DNA of 64,000 nucleotides from an uncultured Parabacteroides sp. (GTDB taxonomy: Bacteria; Bacteroidota; Bacteroidia; Bacteroidales; Tannerellaceae), in NCBI GenBank assembly GCA_900541965.1, contig UQLN01000009.1:1-64000 (forward strand), in the 5' to 3' direction. A model generated the notes under the pieces. The model had not been told where the DNA came from. It saw only the letters and a program-made list of their open reading frames with translations, and did no database searches. Shown piece after piece: positions 28,098 through 37,954 of the stretch. A program made the translations under genes and the position numbers. The stretch's first letter is position 1, and the number at the start of each line of letters is the position of its first letter.

Positions 28098-28116
28098 CAT
28101 TTACAACATATCTTTA

Positions 28117-30753
28117 CTATTTTCCAGTGATAATCTTCTTTATCTCGCTCAGCTTATTCAGCGCTTCCAACGGAGTCAGGTTATTCACATCCGTATTTTT
28201 AATCTCATCACGTACCTGGCTTAGAATAGGGTCATCCAACTGGAAGAAGCTAAGCTGGTATCCTTCGGCTGCCGAGGCAATGCCTTTGACCGGTTTACTC
28301 TTGATACCCTTGGTTTCTTTGGAAGAGATTCCCTCCTGACGGTTCTCTGTTTCCAGCTGTTTCAGGATTTCGTTGGAACGTTTTACAATGCTTTTCGGCA
28401 TACCCGCCATCTTAGCCACATGGATACCGAAGCTATGCTCGCTGCCGCCCGGAACCAGTTTACGCAGGAAAATTACCTTATTGTTTACTTCTTTTACCGA
28501 TACGTTATAATTCTTAATCCGCTTGAAAGAACGTTCCATCTCATTCAGTTCATGGTAATGGGTGGCAAAAAGCGTTTTAGCCCGTGCATTCGGATGTTCA
28601 TGGATATACTCCACAATTGCCCAAGCAATCGAAATACCGTCGTACGTACTGGTACCCCGTCCCAATTCATCAAAAAGAACCAAACTACGGGAAGACATAT
28701 TATTCAGGATATCGGAAGCCTCGTTCATTTCCACCATAAACGTAGATTCGCCCACCGATATATTATCGGAAGCTCCCACACGGGTGAATATCTTGTCCAC
28801 AATTCCGATACGCGCACTTTCGGCAGGTACGAAACAGCCAATCTGCGACATCAATGTAATAAGCGCCGTTTGCCGGAGCAAAGCAGACTTACCCGCCATA
28901 TTCGGACCGGTAATGATAATTATCTGCTGCTTTTCATCATCCAGATATACATCGTTGGCAATATAAGGTTCTCCCAGCGGCAACTGCTTTTCAATTACCG
29001 GATGACGTCCTGATTTTATATCGATTATTTCCGAATCATTTACTTCCGGACGTATATAGCGGTTACATTCGGCCACTTTCGCAAAAGAAAGCAGGCAGTC
29101 CAGACGCCCTATCAGGTTTGCATTTACCTGAATCGGCGGAATATATTCGGAGAGGCAAAGAACCAGCTCATTAAACAAACGGGTTTCCAGAGAAAGGATT
29201 TTCTCTTCCGCCCCCAATATCTTTTCCTCATATTCTTTCAGTTCTTCGGTTATATAGCGTTCGGCATTTACCAGTGTTTGTTTCCGGATCCATTCGGCAG
29301 GCACTTTGTCTTTATACGTGTTCCGTACTTCGATATAATAACCGAACACATTATTGAAACCTATTTTCAAGCTGGAAATACCCGTCAATTCTATTTCCCG
29401 CTGCTGTACTTTCAGCAAATAATCCTTACCGGAATAGGCAATGGCACGCAAATCATCCAATTCTTCATTCACCCCGGGAGCTATTACGCCGCCTTTATTC
29501 AATAGAGAAGGAGGATCGTTGTTGATCTCTTTTTCTATCCGGTCGCGAATCAATGCACAGGCATTCAACTGTTCGCCGATACGGCAAAGGCTCGGTTCGT
29601 CGCTTGCCATACAGGCTTCCTTTATCGGTTCGATGGCACGGAGGGCTACTTTAAGTTGTACGACTTCACGGGGAGATACACGCCCAACGGCAACCTTGGA
29701 TATGATACGCTCCAAATCCCCTATCTGTTCCAGTTGCATATCCAGCAAATCCTTCAATTCGGGATGACGGAAGAAATGTTCCACCACATCCTGCCTTTCC
29801 TGTATCGGTTTTACATCCTTCAGGGGAAACAGCACCCAGCGGCGAAGCATACGCGAACCCATCGGAGATACGGTCTTATCCAATACATCCAGCAAACTGC
29901 AACCTTCTTCATTCATCGTCCCCACCAGTTCGAGACTGCGCACGGTAAACTTATCCAGGCGCACATAACGGTCTTCTTCGATACGGGAAAGCGAAGTGAT
30001 ATGGGAAATATGTGTATGCTGGGTCTGGTCCAGATAATACAGGATGGCGCCGGAAGCAATGATACCCAGTTTCAAATGCTGCACACCGAAACCTTTCAGG
30101 TTCTTCGTTTCAAAATGTTTCAGCAAGCGGTCGTTTGCCGATTCGGGAGTAAATATCCAGTCCTCCAGTTCGAAGACGAAGAAGCGCGGACCGAAAGCCT
30201 CTTCAAAACGCTTACGGTTGTTCCGCTCCACCAGTACTTCTTTCGGGGAGAAGTTGTTCAACAGCTTGTCTATATAATCGATTGTCCCTTCCGCCGTAAG
30301 AAATTCGCCGGTCGAAATATCCAGAAACGAAATACCACAAGTATCTTTATTGAAATGGATGGCGGAAAGGAAGTTATTTTCTTTGTGGTTCAGTATATTA
30401 TCGTTAATGGAAACACCGGGGGTTACCAATTCGGTAATACCACGTTTCACCAATTTCTTGGTCAGTTTCGGATCTTCCAACTGGTCGCAGATAGCCACAC
30501 GTTTTCCGGCACGTACCAATTTGGGCAGATAGCTGTCCAAGGCATGATGGGGAAATCCTGCCATTTCGATAAACGAACCGCTACCATTTGCCTTTTTGGT
30601 CTGGACAATACCTAAAATTTCCGCTCCGGTAACGGCATCTTCGCCATACATTTCGTAAAAGTCGCCAACACGGAATAAGAGAATAGCATCAGGATGTTTC
30701 GCTTTAATATCGAAATACTGTTTCATCAAAGGGGTTTCCACTACTTTCGCCAC
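28117..30753 (-). CDS. mutS: DNA mismatch repair protein MutS
   Basis: The 878-residue MutS has the mismatch-reading FxE motif as FYE (32-34, in GDFYEMYGEDA), connector, lever and clamp regions, and the ABC-type ATPase with Walker A GPNMAGKS (about residue 616). LVLFDELGRGTSTYDG and the ATHYHELNEME block follow, with a C-terminal helix region. It recognises base mismatches and small loops and recruits MutL. It is complete and normal in length. It faces the GH78 gene tail to tail and has its own promoter (reverse TACCTTTG at 30784-30791). Confidence 0.97.
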   Translation of the reverse strand: MAKVVETPLMKQYFDIKAKHPDAILLFRVGDFYEMYGEDAVTGAEILGIVQTKKANGSGSFIEMAGFPHHALDSYLPKLVRAGKRVAICDQLEDPKLTKKLVKRGITELVTPGVSINDNILNHKENNFLSAIHFNKDTCGISFLDISTGEFLTAEGTIDYIDKLLNNFSPKEVLVERNNRKRFEEAFGPRFFVFELEDWIFTPESANDRLLKHFETKNLKGFGVQHLKLGIIASGAILYYLDQTQHTHISHITSLSRIEEDRYVRLDKFTVRSLELVGTMNEEGCSLLDVLDKTVSPMGSRMLRRWVLFPLKDVKPIQERQDVVEHFFRHPELKDLLDMQLEQIGDLERIISKVAVGRVSPREVVQLKVALRAIEPIKEACMASDEPSLCRIGEQLNACALIRDRIEKEINNDPPSLLNKGGVIAPGVNEELDDLRAIAYSGKDYLLKVQQREIELTGISSLKIGFNNVFGYYIEVRNTYKDKVPAEWIRKQTLVNAERYITEELKEYEEKILGAEEKILSLETRLFNELVLCLSEYIPPIQVNANLIGRLDCLLSFAKVAECNRYIRPEVNDSEIIDIKSGRHPVIEKQLPLGEPYIANDVYLDDEKQQIIIITGPNMAGKSALLRQTALITLMSQIGCFVPAESARIGIVDKIFTRVGASDNISVGESTFMVEMNEASDILNNMSSRSLVLFDELGRGTSTYDGISIAWAIVEYIHEHPNARAKTLFATHYHELNEMERSFKRIKNYNVSVKEVNNKVIFLRKLVPGGSEHSFGIHVAKMAGMPKSIVKRSNEILKQLETENRQEGISSKETKGIKSKPVKGIASAAEGYQLSFFQLDDPILSQVRDEIKNTDVNNLTPLEALNKLSEIKKIITGK

Positions 30754-30783
30754 GATAATCTGTTTTTTTTATTTGTAACCGTA

Positions 30784-30791
30784 CAAAGGTA
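30784..30791 (-). promoter_or_regulatory. -7 box for mutS
   Basis: CAAAGGTA on the + strand reads TACCTTTG on the - strand, 30 bp upstream of the mutS ATG. Confidence 0.6.
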
Positions 30792-30831
30792 CAAAAAGAG
30801 AAGGTTTAGTAGAAATTCAACTCAAAAAATA

Positions 30832-30839
30832 TAACTTTG
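30832..30839 (+). promoter_or_regulatory. -7 box for the sulfatase gene
   Basis: TAACTTTG matches TAnnTTTG, 27 bp upstream of ATG 30867. It is divergent from the mutS promoter about 40 bp away. Confidence 0.6.
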
Positions 30840-30866
30840 TCAACATTCTAACAAAAAACATTTATC

Positions 30867-32312
30867 ATGAAACAAACAATCCTCATCACTACAGGTATTT
30901 TGTTGGCTTCCCCTTTTATCCATGCTGAAAAAAATAAGGAGAAGAAACCGAATATCGTATTTATTCTTGCTGATGACCTGGGATATGGCGACTTAAGTTG
31001 CTACGGACAGGAAAAGTTTGAAACCCCCAACATCGACAAGCTGGCTCAAAACGGCATGCGTTTTACCCAGTGTTATTCGGGAACGACAGTCAGCGCCCCT
31101 TCCCGCTCCTGTCTTTTGACAGGCACCCATAGCGGACATACGCCGGTCCGCGGAAATCGAGAACTCGAACCGGAAGGACAATTCCCTTTGCCTGCCGATG
31201 CACGTACTATTTTCGAGGTAATGAAAGACGCCGGATATAAAACCTCCGCTTTCGGTAAATGGGGACTGGGATTTATAGGTTCTACCGGCGACCCGAAGAA
31301 CCAGGGATGCGATACGTTTTACGGATATAACTGCCAACTTCTGGCACACAGTTATTATCCCGACCATCTATGGGATAATGACAAACGGATTGAATTAAAA
31401 GACAATAACCTGAATGTGCAATATGGCCAGGGTACCTATTCCCAAGACCTAATACACGGTAAAGCACTGGATTATCTGGACAAGATGAATGCGGACGAAC
31501 CTTTCTTTATGTGGTATCCTACCATTATCCCGCATGCTGAGCTAATCGTTCCGGAAGACAGTATCATCAAGAAATTCCGGGGTATGTATCCTGAAAAGCC
31601 ATATAAAGGAACCGAACCGGGCAGCCCCGCTTTCCGTAAAGGCGGTTATTGTTCGCAGTTCTATCCTCACGCTACTTTTGCAGCTATGGTATATCGCTTG
31701 GATGTATATGTGGGACAGATTGTGCAGAAACTGAAAGATAAAGGATTGTACGACAATACCATTATTATTTTCGCAAGCGATAACGGCCCTCATATGGAAG
31801 GTGGTGCCGACCCTGATTTCTTCAATAGCAATGGCATCTACCGTGGTTACAAACGCGATTTATATGAAGGCGGTATCCGTGTACCGATGATTATCTCCTG
31901 GCCGGGACATATAGCGCCCAGCACGGAAACCGATTTTATGTGTTCTTTCTGGGATGTATTGCCTACTTTCGAAGAAATTATCCACCCGAAAGCCAAGCAA
32001 AAAGAAATGGATGGCGTGAGCATGCTTCCCTTATTACAAAACCGCAAAGGACAAAAAGAACATGAATTCCTGTATTTCGAGTTTCAGGAACTGAATGGCC
32101 GCCAGGCTGTACGCCAAGGTCCGTGGAAACTGGTTCATATGAATATCCGTGGCGATAAGCCTTATTATGAATTATATAATCTGGCTTCCGATCCTTCCGA
32201 ACGCCACAATGTATTAAACCAATATCCTGAAAAGGTAGCGGAACTAAAAAACATTATGATTCGTGAACACAGACCGGATCCCAACTGGCCATTACTTAAA
32301 AACGAAAAGTAA
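30867..32312 (+). CDS. Serine-type S1 sulfatase (arylsulfatase-like)
   Basis: The 481-residue secreted enzyme has an N-terminal signal region, metal-binding aspartates D36 and D37 (ADDLGYGD), and the active-site consensus as S76-A-P-S-R80 followed by SCLLTG. Serine instead of cysteine means formylglycine must be made by a radical SAM anSME-type maturase, which is not encoded in this window. IIIFASDNGPH is the second metal-binding block. Family members remove sulfate from host mucin or glycosaminoglycan sugars. It stands alone: promoter at 30832, terminator after it, no SusCD pair next to it. The target sugar is not predictable from the motif. Confidence 0.93.
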   Translation: MKQTILITTGILLASPFIHAEKNKEKKPNIVFILADDLGYGDLSCYGQEKFETPNIDKLAQNGMRFTQCYSGTTVSAPSRSCLLTGTHSGHTPVRGNRELEPEGQFPLPADARTIFEVMKDAGYKTSAFGKWGLGFIGSTGDPKNQGCDTFYGYNCQLLAHSYYPDHLWDNDKRIELKDNNLNVQYGQGTYSQDLIHGKALDYLDKMNADEPFFMWYPTIIPHAELIVPEDSIIKKFRGMYPEKPYKGTEPGSPAFRKGGYCSQFYPHATFAAMVYRLDVYVGQIVQKLKDKGLYDNTIIIFASDNGPHMEGGADPDFFNSNGIYRGYKRDLYEGGIRVPMIISWPGHIAPSTETDFMCSFWDVLPTFEEIIHPKAKQKEMDGVSMLPLLQNRKGQKEHEFLYFEFQELNGRQAVRQGPWKLVHMNIRGDKPYYELYNLASDPSERHNVLNQYPEKVAELKNIMIREHRPDPNWPLLKNEK

Positions 32313-32321
32313 ATAACAGAT

Positions 32322-32366
32322 AAAACAATCCATCCGGATAAAGGCATCATCCGGATGGATTGTTTT
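32322..32366. terminator. Bidirectional terminator between sulfatase and DUF4132 genes
   Basis: An 18-bp perfect stem (32322-32339 with 32349-32366, core CAATCCATCCGGAT) has A-rich and T-rich flanks, suited to ending both converging transcripts. Confidence 0.85.
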
Positions 32367-32372
32367 TATATT

Positions 32373-35300
32373 CTAACCTATCTTTATCTGTTTCAGAATA
32401 AACGGGTCCTTTATCTTCTTATCCTCAGCAAAGAACAGTATTTTAGAAATAATTTCAGCCGTCTTCGGGTCTTCATCCACAAAAGGAAGGAAAAGGCGTC
32501 CGCGATGCTGCGAATGGACAGGCAATACATGGATTGCCGCTCCTGCCTGTTGATGGATGACTCCACTGCCCAGATGAATCGTATAATTACCCAATGTACC
32601 TTTTATTAAGGCATGGCTTCCTTCCAACGTAACATTCGTAAGTTTGAAAAGCGGCAAAGTAAATTCGATAATCGCCCGTCGCATTTCTACCGTCGAATGA
32701 CTGGCTTCCGGGTCTACTCCACCGGCATGCGCCACACTGACCACCAAATCCACATCACGCATAACCTCAGAGAAAATCACTTCGGGTATCTTTTCTATAG
32801 CAATGGATTCATAAGTTTTCCGGTTATGGAAAGCCACCCATTCCAATGAAGGCGCTTCGATATCCGCCGGGCTGAACCAATCCGCCATAGCATAGATAGT
32901 TGCCACGATATTTTCCTTATAATATACTTTCTGCAAACCATCCTCATAATTCGCTACCCACCGGCGGCTCTTCAAAAGAGCTACCGTTTTCTGCGGCTGT
33001 ATCTGGTTGCCGGCATAACGAAGGGAATGAAGCACCGGACGTTCCTCATCCGTCTTTATATACAACTCACGGAATACCTGTTTAAAAGGCTGTCGGATTT
33101 CTTTCTCGAAAAGACATTGCTGGTAACGGTGCCATATTCCCCGGTTATACAAATCTACCGGATGGGCAATACGAACCGGCGTAGATGGTTTCTGCGGAAT
33201 ACATTCCCCATCGGGAGATACCAGATTATTATCCAGATAAAAACCTATATCATCTTTGCTGACAAATACCAGGTTACGCAATAAAGGCCAGATAACCGGA
33301 TTGCGTGTCAACGCCTCCAGTTCGCTGATATAAAACGGCGTTTCGTCTTCCATTGCCTGTTCCAGCATAATACGGGAACGGGAATACTGGTTCTTGAGTT
33401 TCTTATGCACATCTTTCAACTCCTCGATATACGGATTCTTTTTCAGCTTGGCAGGAACACTGTTCAGCTCCTTGGTTCCTTTTATAAGCTTAAGTTCGGA
33501 TTTACCTTCCTCATCGATACTTACATAAACCTGTACGCCTTCTATTTCCACCGGAGTGAAATAAGGTTCCATCTCTTTGATAAGTTCCGTTTCCATACTC
33601 CATACCAGACGGGTCACATCACTATAGCCCGCATTCCGTGCAAGGTTCTGCATACCGATTTCTACAGCTTTCTTCTCGCTTTCCTGCCGTTGCGAACCGA
33701 ATGTCTTGCTCTCTTTCAGGAATTGTTGCAGATATTGATACCGTTCCAACAAATCGGGAGTAGCCTTTTTAGCAAGAGGAATCAGGCAATACGCCATCAA
33801 TAAATCTTTATTCCGTTTTTCCGCTATCTGCTTCTTAACTTCCGGGGCAACCATCTTGCCATTTACAGCATCGGCATATTTGCGGGCACGGGTATGTCCG
33901 TTGCCGGACGATATATATTTGGCTGCATTGTAAACAATTTCAAAACGTTTCTCGCCTATCTCTTTGTAGGCTTCACGGAACCAGTCGATATCAAAAGCAC
34001 CCAACCGCAAATCTTCCGGTTCAATGGGAGTATACCGGGCTATGATTGCTTTCTTCTTATCGTCACACCATTCGTTTATATGGGCATGAAAATAGAAAGC
34101 AGCACTGGTCAGCCCTTTCCACCGGATACATTGTTCTATCATTTCCAGCCATTGGGGAGCATACATGGCAGCCTCGACCAACCGTGTTTCCGTAATGCCG
34201 GAATCTTTCAACAACCCGGCAAGTACGGTTACATCATCTGTTTTTGCCGGGTAACAGCAACGAAGGAGCTTACTTAATACCTCTTTCTTTGTATAACTGG
34301 AATTATAATAAAAGTCGGAACGCCCGAACGTATCTTTTCCAAAGGCTTGCAAGATACGGACCAGCCAGGAAGCACCTTCCACATATTCCAGCTTCATGGC
34401 AAGGTGGGACACTTCGGTAGGTGTATCGCCTCGCTTCAGTTCGATATCCAAAATACGGTCGATAACTTTCCACACAACTTCTTTAAACTGTTCCAGACCG
34501 GAGTCTTCATAAGGTTTTAACTGTTTCCGTTGCCAGACAGTCAGGTTGCCGGATAATAAAGAGGAAGCCAGACGCAGACTGTCTTCCGCATGCACCCGTA
34601 CCGTCAATTCTTTTATAACTTCGGATTCGGGCAATAACCCCATCGCATACATTTTGGCAAAATCATAAATAATGAGATTGCTGTTAGTGTCCGCACAAGG
34701 TTCATTTTCCTGAAAATACCGGGCAAGTTTGTAATAATGGTACCGGATGGTAAAGTAGCGGACAAACTCTTCATCCGTTGTCCATTTGAATGTTTCGTAC
34801 ATCCAGGCAGATATACGTTCATCCTGAAAGGCAAATCCCGTATAGGTATATAAGTTATCCCGATAATCCTTATGCTTATACTGTTGGCTCATGTTCTTAT
34901 CCGTCAATACCCGGCTGAAACCAACCAATACGTTATTTGCCATTTTCCGGGCATATCCGCCATCCCAGTTATCTGAGATAAGGAGATTGATAATCCGGTT
35001 AACTGTACCGATATAAGGCAATTTTTCTATCCGGTTCTTCAATCCGGAAAGGTTGAAACCATAGAAAGAGTTGATTACAGGACTGAAACTGTCAATCATA
35101 TGGTTCAGCAACCGGTAATTACCTATGTTATTCCAATTAGTATTCAGCAAGAAAGAAAGCTGGAGAAGCATTCCAAAGCTATCTATCTCTTTCGTATAGA
35201 AATCCCTCCACAAGCCGGCAAGCGGATATTTATCAAGTTCATTTTCTATCTGCTCCGCATTTTCCAATTCGGTAAAATGGTCGTTCAGCAAATAGACACC

Positions 35301-37406
35301 CCCATAACGGCTTTTATATTCATAGTTAGCATTCGAGGCTATCAAATCGCTCAACTTCTTAATAATCTCATAAGCTCCCTCATGCTTTCTACCTAACAGT
35401 TTCTTTAATATGGAACCTTCCTGAAAGAGGGAAAATGCTTCTTTCATATCGAAATCAGCATCGACAGATAAGGCCGGCAATGAGAACTCTTCTTCCGGAT
35501 TATAAAGACCGAAACCGTTTTCTTTTGTATAAGTATGGGAAGTACCCTGCCCAGCCGTTTCCGTAAACTGTTCAATCAGCAGCAGTTCTTTGGAAGTCGG
35601 TTTTTCAATGGCAGCAACCCATGGAATACAACGGTCATATATATCTGCATGTTCTTTTTTCTTACGGAATGTGAGCAACATATCGAGAGCTGCCAGCCGT
35701 TTATCCGCCAAAGGCGAAGATAACAAACGTTCTATCGAACCGGATAAGGCTTCGGAATCACGCTTCATCAACAAAGCAATAACCTGCTGACGGAGAATGC
35801 CGGATTTATATTTCAGAAGTTCCTCTATCCTCAGGTATCGGTCATCGTCTATCTCTAAATCTTTCAAGATGTTGAATGCAGCTTTGCGGGGAGTCTCGGC
35901 ACGGTCGCCCAAGGCTTTGACAAGCGTATCTATCTGTATCTGCGAAGAAGGCTGTTTGAGTAATTCGCTTACAATAAACGAACGGATACCGCTATCTGCC
36001 TGTTCATAATAGGAACAAAGGTCATCCAGTAATTCATTGCTTCCGATAACGTAAACGATAGATGCCATCTTTCTCAAAATATCCTCATGCCCCAGTTCCG
36101 TGCTGTGCCAAGGGAATATAAAAGGAGAAATGGTCAGTTTCTTCGTTAGTCTTCCGTTTATATCTTTCAATATATGATACTGGTTCCTGGCTTGTGCCAA
36201 AGACTCGAAATAGGAATGGTCTTCTTTCTTCCGGCTATAATAACCGCCAATAGAAACACTATGCAGATAAGAGGGTAAAAACGCAGCGACTATGGAAAGG
36301 TCGTCGGAAAACTTATCCAATGCCTGTCTGGCAAGGTCTTCCTGCATCCATTCACATTGGGTAGTTAGAAGATAATAGAACAGAACTTGTACTTTATGCT
36401 TGGTACCTGCTTGCATGATTTGTTCCGCACAAGCTGTGAGGTCTTCCATCTTCCTGTATCCTTTCGCCCAGAGAGCCATATACACTTCGATGCTATCGTC
36501 GCTATTCAGGCAAATATCTACATAGGAAGGGTCTGTCAGCAGCATATAGATCAAATCCATTACCTTCTGGTTGATACGGTCTACATGGTTTTCATCCAAC
36601 AATCCGGTCCAGGTTCCTACGGCGCGTTTGATGGAAGAGAAACGTTGCATATCGTTTGTACGCAGGATATTGAACAGATAAGTAAAGGCTTCCATCGTAC
36701 CCCCATCCATTGTTTCAGCAATAGATTGACGAAGACCTTCCTGCAAACGTGCAGCCAGCAGGAGATTGCCTTCCAGTTCGTACAACTCCCGGTTATTGCT
36801 CATCACAATACCTTGCAACAGATTATACGAAATACGTCCTACATTATTCTCACTGCAAATAATGTCTTTAGTCTTCTCTATAATAGCAATATTCCCGGCA
36901 TCTATCTCCACACTCATCAGATGATGATAGTTTATATCTGTTATGAAGGAACTTTCTTCTTCTGTCCGTCCTCCCTGCATCAATACTTCAAGGGGAAGTC
37001 CGGAAGCCACTATGGCAAGAAAATCTTTCAGGTTGTCCAATGCTTTTATATAATGTAATCCGGCATTGGCGGAACGGAGCGGACGCCGGTAATAACCATA
37101 CGTATAAGGTATCCCGGGCAGTTTATGCAACCAGGCGATATATTTCTCTGCATATTCATTCCCCAACATATACTGCAATACCTCCAACCGGTCGTCGCTA
37201 AACAAATCCCAGATATAGCAGATATGTTTGCCATCCATTAAAGAGTGCAAGTAATTTTCCGCTTCATAGGTATTCATTGTAAACGAGCTGATAAGGGCAT
37301 CGAACAGTCTCTGTCCTTTTTCGCTCAACTTATTTTTATTTTTCAACAGCTTGTCCACATAACCGGAAACAAATGCTTCCGACGAATTTCTCCAATATAA
37401 TCCCAT
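32373..37406 (-). CDS. Giant DUF4132 protein (MolR/YehI-like)
   Basis: The 1677-residue soluble protein is mostly helical, with HEAT-like repeat character in the middle (for example SSQIQIDTLVKALGDRAETPRKAAFNILKDLEI and RQQVIALLMKRDSEALSGSIERLLSSPLADKRLAALDMLLTF). The DUF4132 region lies near the C-terminus, with closing motifs HVLPVHSQHRGRLFLPFVDEDPKTAEIISKI. DUF4132 is found in E. coli YehI/MolR and associated proteins; its activity is unknown. The start at 37406 is chosen because a perfect SD (AGGAG, 8 nt before the ATG) precedes MGLYWRNS, unusual for this phylum; a longer frame would overlap the upstream gene. It follows the 139-residue partner by 31 bp and is probably co-transcribed with it. 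Confidence 0.85.
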   Translation of the reverse strand: MGLYWRNSSEAFVSGYVDKLLKNKNKLSEKGQRLFDALISSFTMNTYEAENYLHSLMDGKHICYIWDLFSDDRLEVLQYMLGNEYAEKYIAWLHKLPGIPYTYGYYRRPLRSANAGLHYIKALDNLKDFLAIVASGLPLEVLMQGGRTEEESSFITDINYHHLMSVEIDAGNIAIIEKTKDIICSENNVGRISYNLLQGIVMSNNRELYELEGNLLLAARLQEGLRQSIAETMDGGTMEAFTYLFNILRTNDMQRFSSIKRAVGTWTGLLDENHVDRINQKVMDLIYMLLTDPSYVDICLNSDDSIEVYMALWAKGYRKMEDLTACAEQIMQAGTKHKVQVLFYYLLTTQCEWMQEDLARQALDKFSDDLSIVAAFLPSYLHSVSIGGYYSRKKEDHSYFESLAQARNQYHILKDINGRLTKKLTISPFIFPWHSTELGHEDILRKMASIVYVIGSNELLDDLCSYYEQADSGIRSFIVSELLKQPSSQIQIDTLVKALGDRAETPRKAAFNILKDLEIDDDRYLRIEELLKYKSGILRQQVIALLMKRDSEALSGSIERLLSSPLADKRLAALDMLLTFRKKKEHADIYDRCIPWVAAIEKPTSKELLLIEQFTETAGQGTSHTYTKENGFGLYNPEEEFSLPALSVDADFDMKEAFSLFQEGSILKKLLGRKHEGAYEIIKKLSDLIASNANYEYKSRYGGVYLLNDHFTELENAEQIENELDKYPLAGLWRDFYTKEIDSFGMLLQLSFLLNTNWNNIGNYRLLNHMIDSFSPVINSFYGFNLSGLKNRIEKLPYIGTVNRIINLLISDNWDGGYARKMANNVLVGFSRVLTDKNMSQQYKHKDYRDNLYTYTGFAFQDERISAWMYETFKWTTDEEFVRYFTIRYHYYKLARYFQENEPCADTNSNLIIYDFAKMYAMGLLPESEVIKELTVRVHAEDSLRLASSLLSGNLTVWQRKQLKPYEDSGLEQFKEVVWKVIDRILDIELKRGDTPTEVSHLAMKLEYVEGASWLVRILQAFGKDTFGRSDFYYNSSYTKKEVLSKLLRCCYPAKTDDVTVLAGLLKDSGITETRLVEAAMYAPQWLEMIEQCIRWKGLTSAAFYFHAHINEWCDDKKKAIIARYTPIEPEDLRLGAFDIDWFREAYKEIGEKRFEIVYNAAKYISSGNGHTRARKYADAVNGKMVAPEVKKQIAEKRNKDLLMAYCLIPLAKKATPDLLERYQYLQQFLKESKTFGSQRQESEKKAVEIGMQNLARNAGYSDVTRLVWSMETELIKEMEPYFTPVEIEGVQVYVSIDEEGKSELKLIKGTKELNSVPAKLKKNPYIEELKDVHKKLKNQYSRSRIMLEQAMEDETPFYISELEALTRNPVIWPLLRNLVFVSKDDIGFYLDNNLVSPDGECIPQKPSTPVRIAHPVDLYNRGIWHRYQQCLFEKEIRQPFKQVFRELYIKTDEERPVLHSLRYAGNQIQPQKTVALLKSRRWVANYEDGLQKVYYKENIVATIYAMADWFSPADIEAPSLEWVAFHNRKTYESIAIEKIPEVIFSEVMRDVDLVVSVAHAGGVDPEASHSTVEMRRAIIEFTLPLFKLTNVTLEGSHALIKGTLGNYTIHLGSGVIHQQAGAAIHVLPVHSQHRGRLFLPFVDEDPKTAEIISKILFFAEDKKIKDPFILKQIKIG

Positions 37407-37414
37407 ATCGATAT

Positions 37415-37420
37415 TCTCCT
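37415..37420 (-). promoter_or_regulatory. Consensus Shine-Dalgarno site of the DUF4132 gene
   Basis: AGGAGA on the - strand lies 8 nt before the ATG at 37406. Strong SD sequences are uncommon in Bacteroidota and this one decides the start. Confidence 0.65.
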
Positions 37421-37437
37421 GTTTTTTTAAAATCCGA

Positions 37438-37857
37438 TTACCACATACGTCCGGCAAGCATCGTAAGACGTACAAATATTAATTCCGAACCTTCATGCAA
37501 TGAAACGGGCTGTTCCAATGACTCCAGTTCTTCTCCATCCACAAAGATGCGGAAGATACCGTCTTCAAAAGATTGGAGAGCGTTGCGAATGGCTTTTTCC
37601 GTATCAGCAGACATCCCGTTATAATTGACACCGAAACTTATTTTTCCGGTAGTTGCCTTATCCTGTATCTCTTCGTTGGTGAGGTATTTCAATAATTCGC
37701 TTTGTTCCAACCGTTGGTTGTATTCTTCTACCTGCATGGTTACAATAGCAGCTATCAAAGCGGCAGTAGTATCAGGAACTTTATCCAGTTGTGTGGCTTT
37801 CTTGTCTATTACATTCCTGCGTTTGCCCAATTGTTTTACATGAATATATACCTGCAT
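37438..37857 (-). CDS. Small conserved partner of the DUF4132 protein
   Basis: The 139-residue cytoplasmic protein has no signal peptide or membrane segment. It has a beta-strand start (MQVYIHVKQLGKRR), an alpha-helical middle (TAALIAAIVTMQVEEYNQRLEQSELLKYLTNEEI) and a compact C-terminal beta segment (FRIFVDGEELESLEQPVSLHEGSELIFVRLTMLAGRMW) resembling a small ubiquitin-like or beta-grasp fold (inference). I recall similar proteins next to DUF4132 genes in other Bacteroidales but no assigned name. It is first in the two-gene operon, with a TTCCTTTG box at 37893-37900. Function unknown. Confidence 0.75.
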   Translation of the reverse strand: MQVYIHVKQLGKRRNVIDKKATQLDKVPDTTAALIAAIVTMQVEEYNQRLEQSELLKYLTNEEIQDKATTGKISFGVNYNGMSADTEKAIRNALQSFEDGIFRIFVDGEELESLEQPVSLHEGSELIFVRLTMLAGRMW

Positions 37858-37892
37858 ATAAATCAGTATTTTCTATTTAAGATGATGATTTA

Positions 37893-37900
37893 CAAAGGAA
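37893..37900 (-). promoter_or_regulatory. -7-like box for the DUF4132 operon
   Basis: The reverse strand reads TTCCTTTG, one mismatch from TAnnTTTG, 36 bp upstream of the first ATG. Confidence 0.45.
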
Positions 37901-37954
37901 CAAAATAATATGTTTTACTAAAAAAATATGCGGGCTTTTTGTTAAACAGGATTA

